Below, one piece after another: positions 1-12,704 of a DNA stretch of 64,000 bases. The stretch's first letter is position 1, and every line of letters starts with the position of its first letter. The stretch spans positions 53,104 through 117,103 of the forward strand of contig WHVD01000215.1 of NCBI GenBank assembly GCA_015178975.1, read 5' to 3'. The notes below the pieces were generated by a model that did no database searches, had not been told where the DNA came from, and saw only the letters and a list, made by a program, of their open reading frames with translations. The stretch comes from Hysterangium stoloniferum. Lineage: Eukaryota; Basidiomycota; Agaricomycetes; Hysterangiales; Hysterangiaceae. Position numbers and translations under genes: made by a program.

Positions 1-61
1 TTGGTCAGGGTGGTTGAAAAACTGTACAGTTGAACCAATCCAAGCAGCATAATGTATGACT

Positions 62-235
62 AAAAGCACAGGCCCAAAGGCTCAGCTCAGGCTTTCAAAA
101 TCCTGGGCTGAGCCCTTGGACCACCTGAGCCTTGTGTGAGGGCTTGGCTCAGCTTGGGCTTGGTGGGGCTTTGAGGGCTTGGCAGCCTGGGCTTTTGGGC
201 TTTGGGCCAGGCTTTGCAAACCACTAATTATAGTG
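62..235. repeat. GGGCTT-rich low-complexity tract
   Basis: The stretch is built from loosely repeated GGGCTT/GGCTCAG-type words with no clean period and no coding frame. It precedes the decayed F-box gene. Nothing else is recognisable in the first 330 bases. Confidence 0.55.
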
Positions 236-330
236 GAACAGTCTTGCACCTTACACACCTTAATCCAAATACACAGTGTATCTCTTATAGTAGAAAATTT
301 TTATTGCATCATCACCTAGGATCATCTTGA

Positions 331-2640
331 TGATGGAGAAACTCCCATTTGAGGTCCTAGAGTGCTTCCTCACAGAATAAGACAGCCCAAGGGACCCCTT
401 TGTTCTTGTTCTGATGAATCAAGTATTCCCTCAGCTCATAATTCCCTACTACCTTCATTTTCACAACATATGCTGTGATCTACATATGATGGCATCATGG
501 GATTCACTAGCCACCCAAACTCACTTGGCAGCTCATATATGCCATCTTGAACTGATTCCAGAATATGAAAGGACAACTGAGTAGAGACTATTAAATATGA
601 GACCCAGAAAACCAATTATACCAACCTACTTTGCAGATAAGCCTTTTGACACATGGGAACTGAGTGATGCAATAATGGACAAATGATTTTTAGCTCTTGC
701 TGCTGCAGTGAAAGAAATGTATGGTTTTGTATGATTTAGATGGGAATGTAATGACACATGCCCCTCAACTCTAGGAGGTGTCTTTGGATCTTTAATCAAA
801 TCCAATATGCCTATCTTGGAGCTAGGTGTTATGACCAGAATTCCCGCTGGACTCCAGGCACTAACTTATACACACCCATGCCCTATACACACCAATTGTC
901 AGTTTACTGGAATTCCTGCCGGACTCCATACATCAGACTTGTCCACGTTCAACTTCACTACTTCATGTATCAGTCACTGGAATACCTACCAGACTCCATC
1001 CTTGTCTATGTCCAACCTCGTCCCATGCATCAGTCACTGGACCCCACTCAGAAAACCCATCATCCCTCTAACTGAGCCCCGTTCCCATTATAGTCAAATG
1101 ACCTGTCACGATTCAGACTCCACTCCCACTCCATTTCCCATTATGGTTTATGACCTGTCATGATTCAGACTCCACTCCATTCCATTCCATTCCTAACACC
1201 AAATTTGGTGTTTACTTATCTTGTTTTATGTTTGCTAGTTTTGTTTTCATTATTACTGGATTTGGTATGTTATTCATTCCACAGTCTATATAGTCTGGCA
1301 GATGTTGTACATACAATCCAGTCAGAAAATCAGCTTAGATTCTCCCCAGTAATCTAGTACATTTTCCACTCTAAACTCCTCTTTGAATTACACTGCTCTC
1401 GCTAGTTGGAGCCCACGGGCTCTGATGCATCTATCACTCAACCTCTGACTTATTTATCTCGACTCCCTGACCTCTTGACTCCCGACCTCTCGACCCATGA
1501 CCCCTCGACCCACAAACTCCACCCAGACTCCCTGGGATTCCCATTTGCCTGTTTGAAATTGGACAACATGATCTCATGAGGGCGCAGCCTATAAGCTGAT
1601 GCCAAGTCCTACCGGATTTCCTGCAGGTTTCTCCAGAAACCCTCCATGTATGCACCCTTAACACTAGGAGCCAATCTCCTTGATGCTTATAACAGCAGGT
1701 ATACATGGCATTGTCACTAATTTGGGAAGTTTATAAATGATATATGCACCAAACCCAGAACTATGTACAAATAATTTTACTCATGTCTATAAACATTTTT
1801 AGATTTGGAAGTCTTCTAGCCTAACCAAAGCTGTCTGTGGATGAGGACCAATCCTACAAATGGCCAAGAATTGACACAATGCAATCTCATGAGATGCCCA
1901 TCTATTTAAAAACTCAATACTAATTTTAATAATAGGCCAGCATTTTATGAATTTCCTGAAGACAACCATTGGCATATGGTTACCTGTCTTATTATAGGTG
2001 AGTGGGCAATACCTTATTAATTATAACAGAGCCTCCCATGCCAAAATGTGCTCAATCTGGATGAATTACTTCTTCAAATGACACAATGAAATTGAATATC
2101 TATTTTTGAAAGGCAGGGACATGTTGTGGCATGGTGCATTACAGAAGGATATGCTTCTGCAACTGAAGTACTTTGTCACTGTCAGGAATTCTCCCACTTA
2201 GCATTGCTATGACACTATCTCATCTCTTGGTGCCAATGGATGGAGATTGTGGGGTCCTGCTCCTAGAGATTAAAATGCTCCATGCTGTGTGACTCAGATA
2301 CAGCAAGGTTTTGACCCATCCTTTATCAAACATAAGCATCTCCCCAAGCTTGAGGGGTTACCAGATGACACCATATGTCAACAGCATTCTTGAGCTCAGC
2401 CACTTAACTCATCTTGAAAGAGCCAATGAAATGATAGACACTCACCCTCAGGAATGGCTCACTCTCCTTGAAAAATTGGTCACACGTCTAAAGCTGATGT
2501 ATATCAAAGCTACCATTAATGGAAATTTTCTTTGGATTACACCTTGAGGGAGATCAAGCTGGGTGTTATACAGGAGTCTGGCCTGTCTCTAGAAAAACTG
2601 AAGTTTGGGGAGGAGGCAGTTTATAGCCAACTGACTGGGC
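331..2640 (+). pseudogene. Decayed F-box/LRR paralog split by a solo LTR
   Basis: Translated in pieces, this stretch matches the intact F-box/LRR gene at 20546-22167 along most of its length. The start (331 on) reads MEKLPFEVLE like the F-box start MDKHPFEVLE. Later come LAAAVKEM, FRWE and FGKFIN, and near 2380-2480 LTHLERANEMIDTHPQ parallels LTHLEGVHEIIDTHSQ of the intact gene. Several in-frame stops and frameshifts are present, for example shortly after the F-box start and at 739. The first intron is still recognisable around 1735-1810, so this is not a processed copy. An 837-bp solo LTR interrupts it at 827-1663. Similarity to the intact copy continues past the coding end to about 2840 (a shared GAGCTTCTTGAGGTAGA stretch). 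Confidence 0.8.
827..1663 (+). mobile_element. Solo LTR, family A, copy 1
   Basis: An 837-bp element begins TGTTATGACC and ends CCCTTAACA (TG...CA termini). It is flanked by a perfect 5-bp target duplication, CTAGG at 822-826 and 1664-1668. Removing the element joins the two halves of the F-box pseudogene (LELG / LGANLLD). A TATA-like CTATATAG lies near 1287 ahead of a conserved GGCAGATGTTGTACATAC segment, consistent with an LTR promoter. Related copies occur at 38458-39274 (minus) and 54343-55123 (plus). Confidence 0.9.
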
Positions 2641-2649
2641 AGGACATTG

Positions 2650-4999
2650 TCACTCACTGTTTGACTAAGTTAAATGGTCAGATACCATTCAAAGTGTAAC
2701 TAGTTGTAGCAGTGCTGGGTCCATCCAATGGCCCCAAAATTGGCAGTCATTTTATCTAGACTTTCCCTTCATAGACAAGATAGCCCACATTAGAGCTGTG
2801 AGAATGCTTTGAGCTTCTTGAGGTAGATGTCTTTGTTTTGTTTTCCCATGATGCAATCTTGTCCCATTCAAAGTGATCATGTGGTATATGATAATAAACC
2901 CACCCACCATCTCGAAATGATTTCACTCAACCACCACAACACATGTATGCCAAAAACACATTCCCCTTCATTATTATACTTTATCATAAATGGCACCTTT
3001 CATCAGAGATTTGGGAATGTCTACACCCATTATGTAGACTCCTCAGCCTTCCTAGACTCCTTACATCTACATATAGTAAGCTTTTATACTGACTAATAAA
3101 TAGGGATCTCATGAAAGTAGGGTGTCTAGCCAAGCTAGCTAGCTCTCCTAGATGGCTCTAGACAATATAGATGGCATACTTACTGATCTTCCCACTTTCC
3201 TGATGTTCATTGGTAACAATGCCATGGACATGGACTCAGATGACTATGAACTTTTGCAACACACCTGTGTATGCTCCACCTTGTAAAGAACCTTTGTCCC
3301 CTGCAAAGGAGGCAGTGGCACACCATGGTAACTATGGCCAGCTACCCCCCTCTATGCAATTGGAGTGTGAGAATCAATCTACTATATCTGTTTTGGTGGG
3401 GTACCCCATATTAAAAATAGTATGAGTTGACTTATTGTAATACACAATCTACAAGGGGGTAATAGACTTGTAATAATAGTACTTGTTTGTCAATCAATGT
3501 GTCAGTTAGTGAATCACCTTTTGACATGATAGGTTTGGTGCCAGTTTAGGTGTACACTGGTTCTGGCATGCATTAACCTCATAATGCATGGTCCATAATT
3601 AGCATCTTCATATGAAAAAGTGAAGAAATGGATGAACCACCCCTAGGAAAAGGGTGTTTTCATCACCAATTCTAACACCCCAAGGGGAAGGAAAAAGCGA
3701 ACCACATCAGATCCATTGATACCTCCGAAAAACCTGCCCTCGAAGCTTTAGAAAGATGCCAATGGCGCGAGAGTGACCTTCAAGAAACAGTCCTCCAATG
3801 TGGGGAGGACCCATCTAGGGTGGGTGATTCCAAGCACTGTCTAGAACATAACTGAGTTTGAAAGGCTAACTTCAACAACAAATTTTGCACACTACAAGGG
3901 AAATATGGACATGATAATTCCGAAAATATTCGTCTGTACAGGTATAATTTTTAATGTGATGAAGAGTAAAAAAACAAATTCAGGACTTGCTGTGAACTCT
4001 CAGAGAGATGTACATGGGTCTATGCTGTATATATATAATATGCCATTTCTTATATTCTGAGTTTTAAATACCAGGTTGGTGAAGTTCAGGAATTGATACT
4101 TGAATGCGTTTGCTGTGTAGGAAAAACACATTGGACGACATTGATACAGTAGCACGAATTTCACTGTACTTACCCATACCCAACTCACCTGCATATATGT
4201 ATTGAAAAATATTCTGGAGTGCGTGACTGAGAATGAGCTGTTTGGAACCCACCTTGTCAGACCCACAGTTTATATATCAACAATGTAGGTGTTGTTTCTT
4301 CCCATTTTAGGTTTATTAACTGCTCCCTGCCCGCATATCGGACAATAAAATAAAATAAAATGCCAGATCTTATAAATAGAACCAACAATAAAAAAAATGA
4401 CCTAATAAGAAATTTCTCAACTAGGCTTCAGGGCTGGACTTGCGAACTGTTGAGCCCGTCCCACTGGTAATTCCAAGTCTGTAGGAATTCGGAATTAGCC
4501 TAGGGCGCCGCAAGCTTAAAAAAAAAATCTCTTGGCATTAGGCATAAACAAATCCAAGAGGGAATTGAAGGCTTTCCGGTCAGGAAAGACTATGAAAGAC
4601 TTCTGGAAATTATTCAGATATGTTAATATAGTGAGGGGTATACTCGAGTTATTGAAGTCCTAGTGCGAATTACTAGATCCACCTCTAGTACATGAGCCAG
4701 AATCGTGGGAAACCAACGAGTTGTTTGGGGGTACACTCCGTGGCAGAATTCCTTGCCAACTGCACTGAAATATTCTGGTTTCATTCTATAAGGAAGCCTT
4801 AAAGGAGGATCGATGCATAGAATTTCGAGCTTGCTTATTATTTGTATCCCAGGAGAGTCTATAGGCTGTTTGCTTCCAGTTATGCATGATGTTTGTGTTA
4901 TCAAGCTGTTTACCAGATCTGAATTTCTTTCCCCACCTTTCCTTATCTCAGCATACTTTCCTCTTTAAAAATACTAGTTCTATCCAGCCTGGTACTTCC
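2650..4999. other. No gene recognised; F-box 3' remnant and intergenic DNA
   Basis: The first 200 bases still resemble the region downstream of the intact F-box gene. Beyond that only short unsupported frames are present on either strand, such as 4000-4266 minus, with no motif or splice structure. The last few hundred bases form the upstream region of the UPRT gene and include a pyrimidine-rich stretch shortly before its start codon. Confidence 0.5.
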
Positions 5000-6291
5000 A
5001 TGGTCCCGACCGCAAACACAAGGTGCGACAACTTAGACCACAAGGAGATCGCTGAGTTTGAAAATGAAATTGAGTGCTCCATCCGTTATCCACCCATGTC
5101 GTCAACACAATCGAAACCAGCACCAGCCAATATCCCCAAAAGTGTCTTCACTCTTCGTCAGACAGCTCAGTTAGAAGCCCTCTATACGATCATACGCGAT
5201 AAGAATACTTCTCGTGGAGACTTTATTTTCTACACAGACCGCATTATTAGGCTACTTGTGGAAGAAGGACTTAACCATTTGCCAGTCGTTCCACGTACGG
5301 TTGAAACTCCTACAGTAAGTAATATTTAATACATAATGCATAGTGTCAAGCGGATAAGATTTATCGTCAAAAATGCGACTGACGGATCCTTTTCTTGTAG
5401 GGCGCGTCATATAATGGTGTAGGATTCGAAGGTCGGATTTGTGGAGTATCTATTTTACGCGCAGGAGAGGTGCGACTACAGTTTAATTCAGACTATTTTG
5501 TTGTAGCCATTAACGTTTATGTATGGATTTCTACTAGGCCATGGAAGCAGGGCTCCGTGAGGTATGCAGGAGTGTGCGCATTGGGAAGATTTTGATTCAA
5601 AGAGTAAGCCAAGACCCTATCTCATATAAATGTGGTTTTTAAATATGTATGATTTGTAACAGGACGAGGAGACAGCCCAGCCGAAGCTATTTTACTCCAA
5701 GGTATGTTATATTTTTTCCGAGTGTCTCACCATCACTATAAAAATGTCCCCAGTTTCCTCCTGACATCGCTTCACGATATGTGCTTTTACTGGACCCTAT
5801 GCTGGGTACAATTGGTTTTCCCGTAGTTACTGTGCCACTAATACCCCCTATCGAACATAGCTACCGGTGGTTCGGCAATGAAGGCCGTTGAGGTTCTTCT
5901 TGCTGAAGGGGTTCCAGAAGAACGAATTATTTTTGTCAACCTTGTGAGTTTCTACGCTTCTGATTATCTTTCGATGTGCATTTCTATGAGTTTGAATTCA
6001 GATTTCTGCCCCCGAGGGCCTAAATACGTTCTGTACAAGATTCCCTGCGCTGAGAGTCGTACGCGTTACTTTATTTATACCTTAGTTTCCAACGATAACA
6101 CCTGCGCAGATCACTGGTTGGATCGACGCTGGATTAAATGAAAAAGCATATATCATCCCTGGACTGGGAGATTTCGGTGAGCGCAGGTAAGCAGTAATAT
6201 CTTTATTTTTTCTTAATAAAAAAAACATCCACGCAATGCGATTGTCATGGTATCGTGGATCACGCTGACAAATATCAGGTATTGCGCCTAG
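5000..6291 (+). CDS. FUR1: Uracil phosphoribosyltransferase (UPRT), 9 exons
   Basis: The enzyme makes UMP and pyrophosphate from uracil and PRPP (pyrimidine salvage, cytosolic). Proposed exons are 5000-5314, 5401-5469, 5538-5603, 5663-5701, 5754-5805, 5861-5943, 6002-6064, 6110-6186 and 6279-6291. They sum to 777 nt (258 aa) in one frame, and every intron is GT-AG. The protein shows the yeast FUR1 hallmarks in order: RDKNTSRGDFIFYTDRIIRL, LLVEEGLNHLPV, GVSILRAGEAME, SVRIGKILIQRDEETAQPKL, the PRPP loop LLDPMLATGGSA (split by an intron after CTG-G), and the C-terminal uracil-binding PGLGDFGER. The last exon is only 13 nt and ends RYCA-stop, like the yeast tail. The N-terminus is about 40 residues longer than in yeast. 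An alternative start is the ATG at 5096 (MSSTQSKPAP), and the upstream frame is also open. Confidence 0.93.
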
Positions 6292-9200
6292 GTTAAAGTT
6301 CATATTTCATACTCGCACTATGGTACTACGGTATGGACGGCTTGGACATTGGAATACATATTTACTTCTGCATGAGTTTTTCTCTCTCACAAGATGTTAC
6401 AAAATTGACATTCAAAAGATTCACAATTGAGTGATTTTACCAAATGTGTCTGACATTATTACGCCTGGATCAGTCTTGACATTCATGATTGTCTATTATC
6501 TTCTGCGTCTAATGTGTACAGCTACGAATTCGTTAGTCAGTGGCAAGGCCATTTGTAGTTGTCTGCTTTGCTTTATGGACATGTTATCCCAATTCGGGCA
6601 TTACAGCGGAGTTGCCTCCCATATCGGTTCATTTGCATCAGATCCAATGAGATTGTCACACAACATCTACATATGCATCCCCATCAATTAAACATGCAGG
6701 AGAATCCCAGTAAGCCCAAATTTCTTTCCTAGAAAATACAGCATTGATCTGGTCATCTTATTTTCGATATAAAACTCGACATGTTAACAAGGCATGCTCG
6801 GATATGCATATTCAGCTAAAATTCCCTGGCACGCCCTTTCCAGAAAAGGTCACCTTCGATGATAAGAGCACTAAATAGATTTTGACGTGTAGCAAAAAGT
6901 TTGTGAAATGGTGTGGTAGCACTTACTCGCATCCTGTGCAGAATATCGACATGTCGCTTGCAAGCTACGCTGTGGAGACGCGCGGCTTTCCGCTCTTCCT
7001 AAGCTGTCCATCGGGTTTTTTTAGGCCATCTCTTGCATCTGTAATGTTGAGTGTACATGATAAATTATGTGATGGTTCTAACAACTCATAATTCCGGATT
7101 TTGTCAAAATACACCACGGTCATCCTTCACATTGTATTTATACAGCCAATCATATTCCCGTTAAAGCAATACTTATGTTGTGTGGATATAACCAACAGGC
7201 AACAGGTTTTCACGTATGGCTTGTGAGCCCAATTCACCACGCTACACGCCAATTGAATAATGGTACCCTTGGAAGTGTTCTATGCAATCCAGGGATGTAG
7301 TTACGAGCCATTTATCTTCCAATGGCCTCTATGGAAAACCCCGCTTATGTTAGATGGCACTTCCCGCGCTGTGTCTGCAGCTGCCATTTCAATATCCGCT
7401 CTCCCTTCGTTGTCTCCAATATCTCAGTGCTACACAATGCCAGGCTCTTTCTGATCCATAACGCCAGTGCAATGCCACCGCTCACATACTCCAACGCCAC
7501 CCCGGTGTCAATTCCCCTTACATAGCTCTGCGCTGTCTAGAATTCTTCGCTCAGAGACATTAGTAAACGTAACACACTCGTCTGCCAGCTTCAGCAATTG
7601 TCAACACCACCTTAAATGTCCGCCTGATACGACGCCCACACGACCTCCTAGTGAAAATGTATGGAATGACTGGGGCTGTCTCGACAGCAGATCCGCTTTT
7701 TTGTTTTGGTTTTCATCTTTCTACTTTTGCATCCGCCCGAATTGCAAACCTCGTTCACGCTTGTGTTGCGTGGGGGAGGTTGTGGAGGCTTGCACCCTTT
7801 TGCGCGTGTTCCTTGGTCCTTTATCCCTTTGCGTTTTCTGCTCCTCAATCGCGGTGCCTCTTCCATTTTCCGTCTCATGGGGTTGTCTCATCTATTGTCC
7901 TCCTAATGCTACGATCCACGTTTTGAAGCCATAAAAGAAGCAGCAGCTACAAGGCGGTTATATAAGACCCTAAAGCCACGCCTGGTGCGTAGCTGCTGGA
8001 GCTGAAGCTGATTTGGTCTAGATGCACTCCTTAGCAACATCGATGGTTTATAGCTTGACAAGCCGTGGGACAGCAGGTAAATGTGTACACTGTATGCACA
8101 GTCTACCGCGAGATCCAACACACTCGTAGTGACTATTCATTTGGAAAGGTTGACAAAATATGGTGACACGAAACTCACCCAGACACATTGCTCTCGATCG
8201 CGTTATACTGGCTTCAGACTCTCGATCTGAACGCATCGAGACACGATGATCTCGTACCTGCCTTGTTCTGTTCTCCCGTGTCACCTTGTGCTATGAGCAC
8301 AGCTTTGATCCATATATAAGCAAGAGAATTGTTCCCGTAATACCTCAGTTATTTCTATAGCATCCTATGCAGCGACTGAGTTCGGGCACCCGTTGTGATA
8401 TTGTAGTTTTGTCATGTTGGAGCTTCAATGCTTCGAAAAACCAACATGGGTGGTTTGCTGGAAGTTACTGGGTGGGCAATCTGTGAACTCGACCTTTGGC
8501 ATCTAATAATACCTAACTGTCACTGACGGACAGTGGCCACTTCGATTTCTCCTACGCCAAGAACTTAAATACACTAACTACACTCATATGGTATATCATA
8601 CATCTTGTCAGATCGAGAAAGCGGATGCCAATAATGATGCCCCCCATTGCCGACAATAAATCTGACGTCTAACTCTATCCTTTCCTTCTTAATAGATAAT
8701 AGCACGATGTAATACATCAGTTGTGCTCCATTTGCCTTTTGTCAAGATTACTATTATAAAACATAAAATATCCCATCTTCTGGTCCAGCCAAAAGCGTCG
8801 CCGACGACGACGAATCGCAAGACTCACAGACATATATTAGGGGCGTTCATCCCAAATTGTAGAAATATTGTGCTCATAGAACGAAGCACGCAACTCGAGT
8901 GTTGCGTATTTCGTTCGCGCGTTGTGTATCACGTTCACGCGCCATGTATTGTATGCAAGGTTTTTGTGCCGAAAACCACCGAATAAGCAAATTTAGATCT
9001 GCAATGTTTGAGGTATCCCTTTGTTTTGATGTTTCAGCAAGGGCTTAACGAGCACTAAATGATTCTACGAGTGTCAACGTTTCTACAACTTAGCACTGAA
9101 GACCTAATGCCCGCTTAGACTGCATCTACCTTTTACATATTCCACGCAGGAAAATATCCGCGTGTTGATTTCTCGTTCGATAGATAATCTGAAATCAATT

Positions 9201-10136
9201 TGGCAAGTGAATTATTTCCGATTTATACCTAGCTGCTCTGAGTTGTTTGTGTTGAATTTTTGGGGATTGCGAACAAGATGGACAGGTAACCGGCTATGGT
9301 ATTACCGGTGATAGGTATATAATCTAGCACTGTCCCTTACGTTCCCGTGTACCCAACTCAAGCCAAATGTGTGAATCGTAAAAAGTCAACAGTTTGTGTT
9401 CCTTTATATTTGTACGAACAGTCTAGGCAAGGCTCGTCGACTACTTATTCCTGTCATCCTCATCCAAAGGGGTGTCAGAACGCGAAAAAAAGACATCACG
9501 TTATAAGCCTCTTCTTTCCATATTAAGCCAGGCTCCGTCCAAATTAAGCAAGTTTTCGTGTCATGGGTCGTCACGTTTGTCACAAATGTCACGGTGACGC
9601 TGGCAATCAGCCCGATTCGGAACATACATATACATATCTATGGTTCAATAGGTGTAAGAGGATATTAGACCATTTTATGTATTTCCTGCATAACAAACTA
9701 TGAGGATAATTTAGTAAATCGAGTAATTTAGCAGGTTTTAAGCATTCCTAAATTGATTGTCGTATCTTCCTTGCCTGATTGTAACTCGTGTGTGGTTGTA
9801 TTCCATACCGCGTGCTGACTAAGCTGAAAGGTCCCTGTCCTGCCAAACCTAATATAGTTTCCCACTCGGACACCGGGCATAACTGGCTTCTTGGGATAAT
9901 TAATCTACATCTTCATATGAGCAAATTTCATATTTTTCTACCTCATTATTCAAGTCGCAGGTGTGGGTTGCAACTCGACTGTGACGTGCGGCTTTATCCA
10001 CTCAGAACTGTTTACATGAAATCTTACGGTCCTGAGTGCTGTACCTTCTTCACGTGCCATTTCAAATGATATCACTAAGCCCATAGCTTGCGTGACCGTG
10101 CACCAGTGACGCTCAGGCTTCTTCATCTTCACCGCA
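6292..10136. other. 3.8-kb region without a recognisable gene
   Basis: Both strands contain only short overlapping frames (longest about 155 codons near 7467-7934). None has a family motif, a consistent splice pattern or a recognisable signal peptide. The segment 7640-7930 is open in several frames at once, which points to base composition rather than coding. No transposon ends or tRNA were found. Confidence 0.5.
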
Positions 10137-11230
10137 ATGATAAGTCCCCTCAATGTCGCTCACCGCGGCAGTCCCTTTCGAACTGCCCCTGTCCACTACC
10201 ATGCACCCCCATTGGTAAATGCCTCCCTCGCTTTCTCCGTCATATTCATTGTCGCCGCACTTATCCAACTTGGCTTCATCACCTTTTCCGTCGTTCGCAC
10301 GAAACCATTCCGGCTCATTGCGCCTGTTATCGCCACCGCTGCAGCCCTCATAGTGTCCATTGTTGGGTATGCGCTCAACGTCACAAGTATCGTGGTGCTA
10401 TACACCGACAATCGATTTGGTTTTGCGAGGATCACGGCGTTAGGGTGGATCAGGCTGCAGGTAGCGACAACACTGTTCGAGGAGTGGCCCGAGTTCCTGC
10501 TCCTTGCCGCAGTGGTATTTTTCCTTCGACATAGATACCTCGCCTACTCCGATAGATATGTGGCGGCACGACGCGCCCACACCATCCCAATTTTAGCCCT
10601 TCTGGGACTTTTCACGATATTCCTCGTGTTTTTCCCGATCATCTTCAACGTGTTGTGGGTGAAGCTGGAGACAACGCTATTTTTCTCCTTTAGAGCCCTG
10701 AGGCATGCCGAAAACGTGTATCTGGATGTATATTATGTCTATGTCGGGTCGTATATTCTCGCATCCATCTTCGTCTGCATATTGTGTTTTATTGTCAAAA
10801 AAACTACCTCTCCCGATCCGGTAAGAGCTCTGTATCACTCTTACTGGAACAGTTTAATATTTTCTCCACTCAAAATGTATAGATATTGAAGATCCTCTTT
10901 AATGTTGTAGTGCCACTCTTGGCTCTCCGGGCAACAGCACGGATCGTTTTCGCCATAGTTAACGCCATTGCCCCAGAAGACACGAATGGCCTCGCCATCA
11001 CTTTCTTCAATTGGCTGATTCTCTACGGCATATATCTCGCCACAACGGCTGTTCTTGTTTTCTGCCTGGTTCGTCCCAAGTTGTGGACCGGCGCACGGGA
11101 GAACATCATGTTGAAGGACACGCGTCTGCACGAGGCGGCAGCCTCGGACGCGAACTTCGATGCGCACTGGCCTCAGCGATTTACTTCCGAACCAGTCTCG
11201 GACGTGAAGCCCCTTCCATCGCCTCATTAA
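10137..11230 (+). CDS. Seven-helix membrane protein, diverged member of the cluster
   Basis: Two exons (10137-10820 and 10883-11230) joined by a 62-nt GT-AG intron give 343 aa. The hydrophobic profile suggests seven membrane helices: five in exon 1 and two in exon 2. It is paralogous to the three tandem copies at 12705, 15533 and 17820. Shared features are the short N-terminus with HYxxPPLV, YYVYV in the fifth helix, and the intron placed directly after a D-P pair (here SPDP; HDP in the copies). I do not recognise a named family. The topology is compatible with a fungal receptor-like or other polytopic protein, but no ligand or G-protein motif is evident. The C-terminal tail is hydrophilic with histidines. 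The start at 10137 is the first ATG giving a short external N-terminus. Confidence 0.8.
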
Positions 11231-12324
11231 AGTGGGGTTGTACTAACCACGTATTTACAAAGTCAGCGCATTCTTTGCCTCACAAAGTCCCTTTTGTCTA
11301 ACGTGTTTGTATCGTCAGCCAGCAGTCGATGTACAGAGAACAATATCATTGTAACCGTGTACAATAGTATGAGGCTGTGACTACAGCTGCTCTTCAAATT
11401 AGTGTCTCAGTAGAATATACAACATGTGGACTCAGCATTGAGAACAAAAACGAGGTACGATGAGTGATTGGCGGAGTTTATATAAAATAAGCCTCTACTG
11501 AGGATCCTAAAAATTTTGGAGCTAAGGCTTTTTCCGATGATAGTTCCCGCTATCGCCTCGTATGCATGTAACTGGCGAACTGCCAAAACGGAAATAACCA
11601 TGGTGCACTATAATCGACTTATTATTGGTTTTCGAGCTAGTTATAAAAGTGCAACCAGGGACATGTTTTCCTGCTTCAAATAGTTATGAAATGCGTCTAT
11701 TTAAAGCTTACACAATCGGTGCTCTGCGATCAGTCCCTCAAGTGATGAAGCCACCGAATCTGGCTAGCGTGAGACCATCCCACTGGTGAAATGCCACGCC
11801 CATTCTTCACTCAATACGTCCCTGGCTTTCTCATTGGTCACAGGAGTTATCCAGCTTGACACCCTGATCCCCACCCACTGGCCCGCCAGTAGTCTTGAAT
11901 TTCTCTAGTATATCCTTCCTGATCACCTTCCTGGTTCTTCTACATTGACGGACCCCAGGTCCGTGCATATTAAGTTGAGATATAGCGTTCATAGGGATAC
12001 AACTTATGGAAGAGTAAATAATTTCAGTACTCACAAGGTTCTGGCAGGAGGTCCTCCGGTATTATCTTACAAGTCATGTTATTTGTGCTCTTACCGACAA
12101 TGAACAAGACAATGATATTATAAGACATCGTATGCTGTATATGCACATGCACATCCATAGCATGTATATTTGAATGTGAAATGTCGGGGCTTGCGGGTTC
12201 CGAGTTATAATTGGCCTGCCTCTCTACGTTGTCCGACCCGGTTCCCTAATAGCCAGTATTCACGGTGGCATAGGTATTTGGTAAGGGGCGCTCTCTGAAA
12301 GGTTCCCGGAAAGCATAAAAGGAC
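11231..12324. other. Intergenic; possible relic of a seven-helix paralog
   Basis: No intact gene is seen. Around 11770-11870 the translation contains IPLVK...SLAFSLVTGVIQL, which resembles PPLVNASLAFSV...ALIQLG of the gene at 10137, but it breaks down quickly. This may be a strongly decayed paralog. The remainder holds nothing recognisable. Confidence 0.3.
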
Positions 12325-12704
12325 TTGGAGGTGACTGCAAAGTCATGGCGTTCTGTTGCCGGCCTTGGGATCTCTCGCTGATTCTTACACTCTATACTGG
12401 CCGCTAATTATCAAAGGGAAGAATTAGAACACTGCCACATGATAAATCTACTAGAGTACCAATCGCTGTCCTCACTCATGCTTTTAATAATTAGCTGTAC
12501 TGCATTGGAGCACGGGATGCTTCCGTGCGACGTCGACTCTGCCTGTGCTTCTAGCGTCGAGTCCAGGCCTCATGATCCCCCCTGACTTGAATCATTCCAC
12601 GTGCCGCGAATTTCTTTAAATTGGCGAAGTTGCGGGTATTTGAGGCTACAGTACGCTTCAAGCTACCTCCACTCTTGGCAACATAGCATTTCCTCACTAC
12701 AAGG

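Noticed and set aside
7467-7934. 155-codon frame as a gene
   Set aside because: Overlapping frames of similar length exist in all registers. There is no motif, splice structure or homology that I recognise.
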